From Thermacetogenium sp. UBA4966 (GTDB lineage: Bacteria; Bacillota; DSM-12270; Thermacetogeniales; Thermacetogeniaceae): DNA of 56,552 bases. Positions within the stretch are counted from its first letter, which is position 1. Each line of letters opens with the position of its first letter. A model generated the notes under the pieces. It was not told the DNA's origin and did no database searches. It saw nothing but the letters and a program-made list of their open reading frames with translations. A program made the translations under genes and the position numbers. This document shows, one piece after another, positions 34,871 through 44,500 of the stretch. Where the stretch lies: contig DHAA01000094.1 in assembly GCA_002397275.1 (NCBI GenBank), forward strand, positions 1 to 56,552, read 5' to 3'.

Positions 34871-37285
34871 CTAATACAGGCATCGCGCCCGCATAGAAAT
34901 TCTCTTTAACAGTTTCGTGGACTCCCGTAACCTTTTCAGCACCTGCCGGTGAAATTCTTTGACCGTCTTCCTCTGCTCATCCGTCATCCGGTGGCTGCTG
35001 AATCTTGCCTCTTGATGAATGTCCGCCACTTTGGAAAACTTCTCCCCATAGCCCTCTCCTAATAAAGCAGGCATTGTCTCGACATAGTCGTACAGGGATA
35101 CGTTGCGGACAACTAAGCCCATGGCGGCAAGCAGATCCATCGTGTAGGCAAAAATATCCTGAATGGCTTCCTTATTGTTTTCCAGCTCAAGCAATTTCAA
35201 ACGCCGTGAAAGCGCCGCTTTTCTCCTGATAAAGCAAATCGTCAGGAAAAGCAAGACAGCCAGCAATAGAAGCGACAGGCCAATCAATAAACCACGAACG
35301 AGCGAAGGCGGGCCAAAGGGGAAGGCTTCGGAGTCTCCGCCCTCTTCATTGCCTTCCGCTGTTTCAGGCTTCTGCTTTTGCGGCGGTTCTTGCTGAGGCG
35401 ACTCGCCGCCGGAAGTATCCGCGCCCTCTATCTCCTCCGCCTTTTCCATCACATCCAAATAGGGGGGAGTCGCTTCAAAGGGGACCCAGCCGATACCGTC
35501 TTGATAGATCTCCACCCAGGCATGGGCATGAGTTCCATCTACGGCGACTACGGAATTAGCGGCAAGGCCGTCCACATCGCGCGGTGTTATTATATAGCCC
35601 TCCACATAGCGGGCAGGAATTCCGTAGTAGCGAAACATTAGAGCCGCGGCCGTTGCATAATGAATGGAATAACCGGAGCGTGTTTCTTCCAAAAACTTCC
35701 TCAGGAAATCTTCCTCCCCGCTTCCGGAGGAAACTTTTTCACTATACTCCAAATAAGTGGTTAGATATTGCAAAATATTTTGTTTGGCGGCGCTGTAGGA
35801 TAAATGTGCTTTTCCGCCAGTGTCGTACGGCCCTAAGTGGTTGGACAAAAGGTTCCTAATATCTTGCGGCAACGCGGTAAAATTATCATAGACGAATTGA
35901 TTGTAATGACTTTCAGTGAGCAGATACCGTTCCGCGGCAGGGGTGTTTTTTTGTTCTGCTTCACTGAGCAAGGCCGCCAGAGAGGTATATTTCTTTACCT
36001 GGTTGGGCAGGGTTGTATACCGATAAAAGCGGCTGCCGGTGATCCCCGGCGAGCGCAGGTCCGCGTCCCCAATGCCGCCGGCAGGCAGCAAATCGGGATC
36101 AACCCGATAGGCCTCGTAGGGCGCGTAGATATATTTGCTGTTGGCGCCGATGTTGTTAACAGCCATGCGTATGCCGTCTTCTTCCGAGAGCTCGGGATCG
36201 AGGAGCAGGGCGGCATGGGCAAGCTGGGTCTGGCCATAGAAGGAATCCTGATGCAGCCAGTAAAACAGAGCCGCATATTCGTCATACAGCCTCTCATTGT
36301 CCAAAGGCTGCCACCCCTTGCCGTTGTACACACTCCCCACATAACCGCGTAAATATAACGATTCCGGTTTGCTCATGACGACTTCCAGGGCGGGGGTATC
36401 CTTCAGTTCCAAATCAGATACGTCGGAAAAATCCCCCTCAGGCAGGATATCGCCCGCTTTCTTTTCATAACGAAGGCGATCGGTCGCGGAGATCACCGCG
36501 GACCTGGCGGAGGAGAACCAGCCAAGCCTTTGACTGTGATCAGCAATATCGCCGACCATAAAAACACAGAGCAGCACCCCGCAAAGCAGCGCCAGAAAGG
36601 AGCTGATGGAAAGCAGCGTCTCTCCCTGCTGTCTGCGGCTTCCCTGCCGCAAAAACACTCTGTGCTTGTAAAACAGCAATACCAGAGCGCCGAAAAGCAG
36701 AATAAACCATACGAGCGAAAGATCCCTCCCCAATATGGAGATGAGGATCAAAAGAGCCAGCACCAAAAGGGAGGAAAGCATCCAATTCCAGCTGCGCGCC
36801 AGGTAGAGGCAAAGATAGGCGAGGAGAACGACAGCGATCACCAGGAACGCCGTGGCGCAAAAAGCATGCTCCCCCGCGGCGGCGGTGACCTGAAAAATAG
36901 GAAAAATTCGACCGAAATTCCTGCCGAGCACAGTGAATATTTGATTGGCGGTCAGGCAAAATCCGTTGGCAACGGCATCTCCGGCAGCCATGCAGAGAAC
37001 GGCGGCGAGGGCCGCTGGAAATCCGATGGCGATCAGCTTCCTTTTTTCATAGGCAAAGCCGGCGTTGCCTGAGAAAACACAGATTAATCCGATCAGGAGC
37101 AATAAAGGAACCGCCGCGCCCAGGACATGCAGAGCAAAGACGCTGTAGAGCGCCCCGCTCAGGCTAAAAAAAAGAAGGGCCGCCGCCAGACTGCCGCACA
37201 CCAGGTCCGCTGTTCTATCCGATTTTTTTGTTTCATGTTTTGTAAAAACGATTTCTAATCCGCTTGCTTCTTTATTTTCTTTCAT
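34871..37285 (-). CDS. Transglutaminase-like membrane protein with Ser in place of the catalytic Cys
   Basis: The 804-residue protein has an N-terminal block of about seven membrane segments (30-245) and an external region. A transglutaminase-like core lies at about 520-620, then a membrane segment near 660-685 and a cytoplasmic C-terminal domain. This is the TgpA/DUF3488-DUF4129 layout. In the core the usual GxCxHxAxAxAxLxRxxGIPAR motif reads GYSIHYATAAALMFRYYG, so residue 540 is Ser (codon TCC at 35668-35666). The His in THAHAWVEIY is kept. The protein may be a non-catalytic peptide-binding relative. GGGGAG is 5 bases before the ATG. It is the last gene of the MoxR-DUF58-transglutaminase set. 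Confidence 0.88.
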   Translation of the reverse strand: MKENKEASGLEIVFTKHETKKSDRTADLVCGSLAAALLFFSLSGALYSVFALHVLGAAVPLLLLIGLICVFSGNAGFAYEKRKLIAIGFPAALAAVLCMAAGDAVANGFCLTANQIFTVLGRNFGRIFPIFQVTAAAGEHAFCATAFLVIAVVLLAYLCLYLARSWNWMLSSLLVLALLILISILGRDLSLVWFILLFGALVLLFYKHRVFLRQGSRRQQGETLLSISSFLALLCGVLLCVFMVGDIADHSQRLGWFSSARSAVISATDRLRYEKKAGDILPEGDFSDVSDLELKDTPALEVVMSKPESLYLRGYVGSVYNGKGWQPLDNERLYDEYAALFYWLHQDSFYGQTQLAHAALLLDPELSEEDGIRMAVNNIGANSKYIYAPYEAYRVDPDLLPAGGIGDADLRSPGITGSRFYRYTTLPNQVKKYTSLAALLSEAEQKNTPAAERYLLTESHYNQFVYDNFTALPQDIRNLLSNHLGPYDTGGKAHLSYSAAKQNILQYLTTYLEYSEKVSSGSGEEDFLRKFLEETRSGYSIHYATAAALMFRYYGIPARYVEGYIITPRDVDGLAANSVVAVDGTHAHAWVEIYQDGIGWVPFEATPPYLDVMEKAEEIEGADTSGGESPQQEPPQKQKPETAEGNEEGGDSEAFPFGPPSLVRGLLIGLSLLLLAVLLFLTICFIRRKAALSRRLKLLELENNKEAIQDIFAYTMDLLAAMGLVVRNVSLYDYVETMPALLGEGYGEKFSKVADIHQEARFSSHRMTDEQRKTVKEFHRQVLKRLRESTKLLKRISMRARCLY

Positions 37286-37301
37286 CAGATCTCCCCAGTT
37301 C

Positions 37302-38477
37302 TTAAACCACTATGGAATATAAATCCTGCTCCGCGCCGGCGGGATAAAAGGGAATAACCTGCACATCGGTCTGTTCGTCTATCTTCTCCGGCCGCTCCTC
37401 ATCCTGACAGAGCAACACGGTTACCCGTGATTTGGGGGCAAATAAACGAATATCTTTAGGCGGCCTGGCGGTTATATAGACGACATGCGAAAAATCACAG
37501 GCCATAAAATTCTGGATATAGTGCTCATAGCAGAAAAATTCATCCTCTTTCTGCCCGGCGGCAAGAATTTTTTCCAGGACGCCGCTGATTTCCTCTTCCG
37601 ATTGAAGGGAATAGCGAAGAAAGGCGCCGTTATTCTGGTCTTGCCAACCGATAAAATGCGGAATCCGATCCGCGATCAAGGCCTGGATTAAAGAAATAAA
37701 AACCTCGGCCATGGCATCGCAGACAGAAGGCGAGGGTGGCTTTGCGGGATCCGCGGTTCCTGTCTCGTAAAGGATCAGCAGAGAATTCTCCAAGGGCAGT
37801 CCCGCTTCCCGTACAATGAGGCGGTCTAATTTACGCGTCAGCTTCCAGTGAATATTTTTTAAGCTGTCCCCGGGAATATATTCCCGTATGCCGAAGGGTT
37901 CGCTGACATCGTATCCCGGTTTTTCCGTTGAATAGTCCGTTCCGTCTTTATCCAGGTTACCGCCTGTCCCCAAAGAAACGGCGAGGGGAAACAAATTCGG
38001 CAGAACAGCGACCGAACCCCTGACACCGGGGAGGATATTGCGGCAAGTCAGCCCGAAAAGATCATAAACTCTCAGCCGTTTCATGGAAAAAGATATCTTC
38101 CCGCAGTGACTGTCTTTTAATCTTAACGGCCATTCTACGCTTTGGCGGGCGCCGAGGGGAAAGGAAACGGCGGCCGCTCTCTCCTCGCCGGTCAGCATAT
38201 TCTTGCTTGTCAGGACCGCCTCCACCATGCCGCAGGGCGCCAGGGAAGAATTTTTTGCCGTAAAAACCCCTTGCATTTTTTCTTCTTTTTCCAGCGTATC
38301 AGGAAAAGCCACGGCGATTTCCAGGCGGGACGCCGCGATTTTGTTCGCCGCCATACAGGCAAGGGGAACGATAACCGTAAGCAGCAGCAGGAAAACAGCC
38401 CCCGCCGCGTTTGTAAAAATAGTCAGCGCCAGGATGAGAAGAATCCAGAGAACCCATTTTAGCCAGGATGTGATCAT
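37302..38477 (-). CDS. DUF58 protein (von Willebrand A-like) with two membrane segments
   Basis: This 391-residue protein starts with two hydrophobic segments (about 5-45). It has the DUF58 signature EPFGIREYIPGDSLKNIHWK near residue 210, followed by a von Willebrand A-like fold. DUF58 proteins are nearly always encoded beside a MoxR ATPase and a transglutaminase-like protein; the trio is thought to assemble or mature cell-surface or exported complexes, but the mechanism is not established. Its ATG at 38477 overlaps the MoxR stop by four bases, and the transglutaminase-like gene follows 16 bases later. Confidence 0.92.
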   Translation of the reverse strand: MITSWLKWVLWILLILALTIFTNAAGAVFLLLLTVIVPLACMAANKIAASRLEIAVAFPDTLEKEEKMQGVFTAKNSSLAPCGMVEAVLTSKNMLTGEERAAAVSFPLGARQSVEWPLRLKDSHCGKISFSMKRLRVYDLFGLTCRNILPGVRGSVAVLPNLFPLAVSLGTGGNLDKDGTDYSTEKPGYDVSEPFGIREYIPGDSLKNIHWKLTRKLDRLIVREAGLPLENSLLILYETGTADPAKPPSPSVCDAMAEVFISLIQALIADRIPHFIGWQDQNNGAFLRYSLQSEEEISGVLEKILAAGQKEDEFFCYEHYIQNFMACDFSHVVYITARPPKDIRLFAPKSRVTVLLCQDEERPEKIDEQTDVQVIPFYPAGAEQDLYSIVV

Positions 38478-39421
38478 ATCGCTCCCTTGCTTTTCAGCAC
38501 AGGCATCTCCACGCCGCTCACAACCTCGTGCAAAATACCTTCGGCGTTCGTGTCCGTGATCCTCGCTTTCGGCTTCAGGATCAGACGATGGGCGCAGACA
38601 TCGTTGAAAACCGCGGAGACGTCTTCCGGCGCCACATAGTCCCGTCCCTGGACATAGGCATACGATTTGGCCATCTGGCAGACAGCCAGCGCGCCCCGGG
38701 GGCTGATCCCCAGCTGCACCATAGGGTGGCTTCTAGTGGCTTCCGCCAAATGGGTGATGTACTCATAGATGGGCGCCGCGATATGCACTGCCGCGGCCTC
38801 TTCCTGCATTCTTAAGATTTCCTCACGGCTGACAACGGCAACAATGTTTTGCAGGGGATTCTGCGTGTGGCGGTCGACTAAGATGTTTACCTGGCTTTCA
38901 AAATCAGGATACCCCATTTCCAAACGGATCATGAAGCGGTCGAGCTGCGAATTGGGCAGCATTTGGGTTCCCGCGGAGCCGACAGGGTTCTGCGTGGCGA
39001 TGACAATGAAGGGGGAGGGGACGCTATGGGTTATCCCGTCGACCGTGACCTGCCTCTCCTCCATCACTTCCAAGAGCGCGGACTGGGTTTTGCTGGACGT
39101 TCGATTGATCTCATCGGCCAGCAATATATTCGTCATCACCGCTCCCGGTTTATAAGTGAAGGTATTCATATCTTTCTCCAGCACGGTAAAACCGACGATA
39201 TCCGAGGGAACGCTGTCAAAGGTAAACTGCACGCGCTTATAATCCAAGCCCAGCACACGGCTGAAGGCCAAAGCCAGGGTTGTTTTTCCCACGCCGGGCA
39301 CATCCTCCAGCAGGATATGCCCGTTGGAGAGAACCGACATGAATACCCTGGAAATAATATCATCCTTGCCGATGATAACTTTTTTTACTTCGTTTAAGAT
39401 GCGTTCTGTCTTGTTTTGCAT
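38474..39421 (-). CDS. MoxR-family AAA+ ATPase
   Basis: This 315-residue AAA+ protein has Walker A LEDVPGVGKTTLALAF, Walker B ILLADEINRTSSKTQ and sensor 1 in VIATQNPV, followed by the AAA lid domain. MoxR ATPases act as chaperones with von Willebrand A-domain partners such as the DUF58 protein encoded next. The ATG at 39421 has GAGG 6 bases upstream; the TTG at 39445 is less likely. It follows a DUF4430 surface-protein gene after a 94-base gap that contains a strong hairpin. Confidence 0.93.
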   Translation of the reverse strand: MQNKTERILNEVKKVIIGKDDIISRVFMSVLSNGHILLEDVPGVGKTTLALAFSRVLGLDYKRVQFTFDSVPSDIVGFTVLEKDMNTFTYKPGAVMTNILLADEINRTSSKTQSALLEVMEERQVTVDGITHSVPSPFIVIATQNPVGSAGTQMLPNSQLDRFMIRLEMGYPDFESQVNILVDRHTQNPLQNIVAVVSREEILRMQEEAAAVHIAAPIYEYITHLAEATRSHPMVQLGISPRGALAVCQMAKSYAYVQGRDYVAPEDVSAVFNDVCAHRLILKPKARITDTNAEGILHEVVSGVEMPVLKSKGAI

Positions 39422-39473
39422 AACTTTCCTCATTTCCGTTATCAAATTTCTTGCCCCATCCGCATCATCGCCG

Positions 39474-39513
39474 CCGGGACGCCTCCGGCCTAACGGTTAA
39501 AGGTGTCCCGGCC
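39474..39513 (-). terminator. Intergenic hairpin between the DUF4430 and MoxR genes
   Basis: GCCGGGAC and GTCCCGGC pair around an inner CCT/AGG stem. No T run follows on the - strand, so it may be an attenuator or an mRNA-processing and stability hairpin that lowers expression of the MoxR set relative to the surface protein. Confidence 0.45.
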
Positions 39514-39515
39514 GC

Positions 39516-41423
39516 TCACCATACTTTATGATAGTTATTCCCTTCAAAGTTTCCTCCGATATCTTTCCCCAAAGCCAGGGTAAAGCGGACGCGCACCACG
39601 TCTCCGTTTTTTAAGTTAGCCTCGCTGAAGCCCCTGCCTAAGAATATGCCGTTTACGGAATACATCCAGCCGGAGCCCTGGCAATAGTCAAATTCACCCA
39701 GGCTATCGTCATAGCGCTGCTCCTTCCATTCCATGCCGTCCTCGTTAATGGCCTCCACCAGATCCTGAGGGATGTTGACACCCCGGCCTATTCCCGGTTT
39801 TTCGATGCGTGCCAGATAGAAGCCTTCATCAATATCCCCCTTTTTTTCATACTTAAAGCCATGGCCTTCTAAAAAGTCGACGATTGTTTGGGAAGCCGGT
39901 ATCCCTTGATAAATGGGGACCTTTGTGGCTTCGATCAGATAGCCGAGCCCCAACACGCTGGCATCGACGCTGATCGTCACGGTACCGATCTTTCCGTCGT
40001 TATCCGGCGGAATGCATTTTATATTGTAGCTATAGTCGTTTATTCGCCCATCCGTGTCCTCAATGCGGATATCAAGCTTATTGCCGCCCTCTGTCATAGA
40101 CAGGATATACTCTGTATAAGAGCCGCTGACGCTGCTATGTATAACCTCGCTGCCGTTTAAATAAACGTTTATTCCCTGGTAATAGATGCGGTTCCCCTGA
40201 TAATCGACAGGCCATACTTGCAGCGTAAAAGAATAGCCCTGAATAGTCATGCCTTCTCTGACGTTAGTTTCCTTCAGCTTGGGCTCCGTTTCAGTGGTAG
40301 AAAGAGGCACATACCTGATGTTGTAGACCCCGCTGCCGGGTACAGCCGTCTCCTTCCCCTGCGAGTTCTTAGCCCCCAAGCGAATTTCATTATACCCCAA
40401 TTTCAACTCAACTGTGTAGATTCCATTTTTGCTTGGGGAAAGCGTATCTCCGTTAAGTTTGACGGCGAGCTTCCACGCTTCGCTGCTCTGGCCGTACAAA
40501 TAGGCTTCAAATTGGAAATGGGGATCGTGAACGGTCATACCGTCTTTAAGATTCGTTTGCGCCATCGGGACCGGCGGTTCATGATAGGTGACGGTACGGG
40601 TATCCTTCCCTTCTTGTCCCTTATAGGAGGCGTAAAACTCTATCGTGGTTTTTTCCCCAGGTTTTAATTTAACCCTGTAGGTGTCGACATCCCGGGGCGT
40701 CACCTTCTCGCCGTTACATTTGACGGTCAGCGGAAGGTCATGAATGTCACCATCCTCATTGAAATAAGCGACCGCCTTAAAATCAAGATATGGTTTGTTC
40801 ACATCTCCGTCTTGCAACTCCGTCCAGATAAGGGGCTTCCCGGTCTCGATCTCCACGTAGACGGTGTAATCCTTATATATCGGTATAACCTTGCCCAGCT
40901 TATCCGTATAGACCACGGCGACGCGAATGGCGTTTTTCCCTTCATCTAAAAACACGGACCCCTGAAACGGCTGCCGCGCCTTGTTGACATAAACATATAC
41001 CCCCTGCACCTTCAACTCGGGGATCAGGTGCTTGATTGTAAACTGAAGGTGTCTCGTGTGTATTGTACGGCCGTCAGGAATGTCCGTGATAAAGTAAGTA
41101 ATCCTTTTTGCTTCCGGAGATTTTTGCCAGCCGTGACCGCCGCTGCCGCCGAAACCTGGGAAGTCGGAATCAGCGGGATCATCCGCCTTGTCGGAAGGCT
41201 CTTCCTCCTGATCAGCGTCGGTATCGTCTAAACCCGTCCAAATACTATCGGATAATTTCAGGCTGGCCTTATCTGTCATGAGCATGCGCGAAACATCCAG
41301 CGCCTGCCCCCCTATCGGGTTGTCCGGCGGAACATACGTCTGGTTTTTGGCAAAGGCTGCGCTCACCAGCACGAGAAGCATGACGAGCAAACAACCCGCT
41401 ATATTTTTAACATTTTTAGGCAT
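39516..41423 (-). CDS. Secreted protein with beta-sandwich repeats and a C-terminal DUF4430 domain
   Basis: This 635-residue protein has a signal peptide (1-26), an acidic low-complexity stretch near 65-100 and about four cadherin- or Ig-like beta-sandwich repeats (about 105-470, with recurring LKDGMTVHDPHFQFEA and REGMTIQGYSFTLQVW units). A C-terminal DUF4430 domain (about 478-632) has IVDFLEGHGFKYE, then GEFDYCQGSGWMYSVNG and LKNGDVVRVRFTLALGKDIG. There is no CWB2 or membrane anchor, so it is secreted or held by a partner. AAGGAGG is 6 bases before the ATG. It lies in the operon headed by the CWB2/propeller protein, and is one of four DUF4430 proteins in the window. Confidence 0.88.
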   Translation of the reverse strand: MPKNVKNIAGCLLVMLLVLVSAAFAKNQTYVPPDNPIGGQALDVSRMLMTDKASLKLSDSIWTGLDDTDADQEEEPSDKADDPADSDFPGFGGSGGHGWQKSPEAKRITYFITDIPDGRTIHTRHLQFTIKHLIPELKVQGVYVYVNKARQPFQGSVFLDEGKNAIRVAVVYTDKLGKVIPIYKDYTVYVEIETGKPLIWTELQDGDVNKPYLDFKAVAYFNEDGDIHDLPLTVKCNGEKVTPRDVDTYRVKLKPGEKTTIEFYASYKGQEGKDTRTVTYHEPPVPMAQTNLKDGMTVHDPHFQFEAYLYGQSSEAWKLAVKLNGDTLSPSKNGIYTVELKLGYNEIRLGAKNSQGKETAVPGSGVYNIRYVPLSTTETEPKLKETNVREGMTIQGYSFTLQVWPVDYQGNRIYYQGINVYLNGSEVIHSSVSGSYTEYILSMTEGGNKLDIRIEDTDGRINDYSYNIKCIPPDNDGKIGTVTISVDASVLGLGYLIEATKVPIYQGIPASQTIVDFLEGHGFKYEKKGDIDEGFYLARIEKPGIGRGVNIPQDLVEAINEDGMEWKEQRYDDSLGEFDYCQGSGWMYSVNGIFLGRGFSEANLKNGDVVRVRFTLALGKDIGGNFEGNNYHKVW

Positions 41424-41448
41424 TGGAAACCTCCTTCCCGCCTTTTCA

Positions 41449-41482
41449 CGCCTGCCGGGCTCTTTTGCGGGCCCGGCAGGCG
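41449..41482 (-). repeat. GC-rich intergenic hairpin after the CWB2/propeller gene
   Basis: CGCCTGCCGGGC and GCCCGGCAGGCG form a perfect 12-bp stem with a 10-base loop. There is no T run, so it is more likely an mRNA stabiliser or weak terminator than a strong stop; the next gene's ribosome site is 25 bases on. Confidence 0.55.
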
Positions 41483-41522
41483 ATCAGGAGAAGACGGGAT
41501 ACATGCGCTTCCCTATTCTTGC

Positions 41523-44500
41523 TTAACGCAGCAGTTCTTTCAGTTCATTTTCCACAGTTTTGTTTACAGCCAGCGGCCCGCCGAAGATGGTAAAGTTAGC
41601 TGCCGGCGCCTTTGTCAGGTAGTCCTGCACATCGGAAAGGTCACCCTTGACGTAGATGATCGGGTTTCCGTTGACCGCCGCTCCCACCGCGTCCGCCAGT
41701 TTCAGGTAGCCGACGATGGAAAAGTCGGTTGCTCCGGCAAAGGACTTTTCAGCCACTTTAAGGCTGGTCTCGATGCGGCTCTGTCCGGCATAGCGCTCAT
41801 GGGCGCCTAACTCGTTGTAGACTGCCTTGCTCACTACATTTTCACCGCCGACGACGATGATCTTTTTAATGCCCAGGTCGGCGATCGCTTTCTTTGTTTC
41901 TGCCGGGACGCTGTTCTTATCCACCAGCAGCAGGGGATAACCTTGGCTGAAGGCCACGGGACCGGCTACTAAGGAATCCGCGGGCGCAAAGCCGCTGACC
42001 ACGATGGCTGTCTCGGCATTGCCTCCCTCTGCGGCGATCTTGGCCGCGGTGTCGTAGCGGTTGGCGCCGTTAAGTCGTTTTACTGTAAGGCCCAACCCTT
42101 TCAGTTCTGTTTCCGCGTTTGCGGAAACGGCTAATGTGCCTCCCAGAACTATGGCGTTCTTCGCTTCAAGCTTTTTGATGGCGTTCTTCACCGCATCCGA
42201 CAGGCTGCCGGTGCTGGTGAGCAGAACCGGCGCATCCTTCACCCCTGCCAGGTAGCTGGCCGCCAGGCCGTCGGCAAAGTTGCCCTCGTCGTCCCCGCGG
42301 GCGATGATCACTGTTTCCGCTCCGTCCGGGTAGGCGTCCAGCGCTGTTTCGGCCGAGGTGTCGTAGCGGTTGCCTCCCGCTATTCTGTTCACCTCGCCGG
42401 GGGCTACGTCTAAGTCAACGACCGTCTGCGGGGGATTTACTTTAACATTGATCTGATTTCCATTTTCCTGGTCAAAAACATCCTGGTACATGACGTGGTT
42501 ATAGTAAATGGTAATATCCAGATCATTTGCTCTAAGCGGATCGGTCGAATAGGTCACATATTTCGTAACATCCTTCTGCAGTCCGTTGGCGAGGTTGGCC
42601 ACGACCTCCATCCCTGCCGGATCAAACGCCTCTCCGCTCTGATAAGACGTTTTCGTGGGTTGCTTTGTCACTTCAATGCTTTTAATTTTACTCCCCAAGG
42701 CCATCATATGCGCCGAATCGTTTTTAAAATACATGGTTCCGTACTCGTCTATAATGGGGCTGCAGATGGCGTATTGGGCCTGGGCGTCGACGGGGGTAAA
42801 GAGAACAGGCGCCACGCCGTGTACCGTGTGTGTTCCCTTATTATCTGTATAGGTCTCCGCGGCAGGGTCTATCAATGCAGTGACCCCGGGTTTGTCCTTG
42901 ATCACACGGATCATCCCCGGCGTGTAGTTATCGATAAAATAGACGTACACATAACCGTCTCCGCTTTCGTAAGCGGTGGTCAGCAGGCCGCTGGTCTGGG
43001 GATACCCTTTTGTCGGAGCCTTGTAGGCAATTTTCCAGTTTACCAGATCCAGCACGGTGATATTATGGCCGGTGAACTCCTTAAACTGACTTGTTCCCGA
43101 TACGCCGACATAGGCGCGTCCGTTGTAAACAACGGGGGTAGAGGTGCTCATCGGCGGATTGTTAGGATTATCCCCACCATTATCTAACAGGATCTCCTTC
43201 AAGTCATAGCCCTGTACGCCGCTTGCCTCCCTGGCAAAGGTACCGTTCTCATTCACCTTTACGCCGTAAAAGCTGCCTCCCTTGGTAGTGAAATAGTAAC
43301 GGTCTGTAACCTCATCGTAGGCAACCGTGCTGCGGATATCCCCGTTTAAACCGGAAATCCTGTCAATAATCTCCCCGCTCTCCGGATCCAGGGATAATAA
43401 ATTGGAGGTGTCGGCTAAATATCCGGTATCTCCGTCGTCCGTACCGACCAGCAGGAAATTGTCGCCGGCATAGGCGCCCGCCCAATAAAAACCTCCCAAC
43501 TGCGGATGAGCCCAGGTCGGCAGCTTTTCTTCCGCCGGCTGAGCGGGGTCTTCATCTGTAGCGGATAGGCACACGAAATTCGCATCCCTGGTTTCGCTGT
43601 TCCAGAAGCCTGTGTAGATATACCCGTCATTATATACGATCGGGGTGTTGGGCTGCCCTCTCAACTGATCATGGTACACCCACAGGCTCTCCAGCGTGTC
43701 CGCGTTGAAGGCCTGGATAATGCCGTCTTTCAAAGCCACAAAGATCATGCCTTCCGCATAGGTGGGGGAGGTAATGTTAAAGTTAGATGTCGTTACCATG
43801 GTACCTGTTTGTATAATTTCACCGTTTTGGGTATCCATCTTAACGATATTGGTACTCGATGTGGCGATGATATTTCCGTCCACCAGTATGGGAGAGCTTA
43901 ACGCGCCGCTGTCCCAGCCTTCCCCGTATTTCGTCGCCCAATAAAGCGTGGCCTCGTCTGCTTTTTGGGGAGTAAGCGCATTTACCACGCCGTTGTTGGC
44001 GTCGTTCCCCCGGAAGTTCGGCCAGCTCGAGATGATGGAAGGGTCGATGGCCTCGTTTTTAGCGGCTTTTCCCAATGTGACGGCGACGGTGTTCACACCC
44101 GCGACCGGCGTAAAGGATTCCCTTTTGCCCACATAATCTGTGAGGGTAACGGTATAGGTGTATTCATCGCCCGTTCTCAGGTCTTGGAAAGCCCCGCCTG
44201 CATCAGGCAGCACCCGCTCATTAAACTTGTCGTAGAGGGTAACGCGAGCGTTTTCCGGCTCGGTATTGATGCTCACCGACGCCGGAGGCACAATCTTGAC
44301 ATTGAGGTGATAAGTATTCTCCAGGCCGTCTTTTCCGGAAAGCTTAACGTCAATGTCAATACTGGTTAGCCCTTCAGTATTTATCTGCGGGCTGTCGCTG
44401 CCGTTGTAGGTAACGGTCGCCCCTTCGTTCTGAAGCAACGCGCCGATTTTCAGAGTCTTTACTGTGTCGAGAACTCTTAGATTGTATTCGTTTGTATCCC

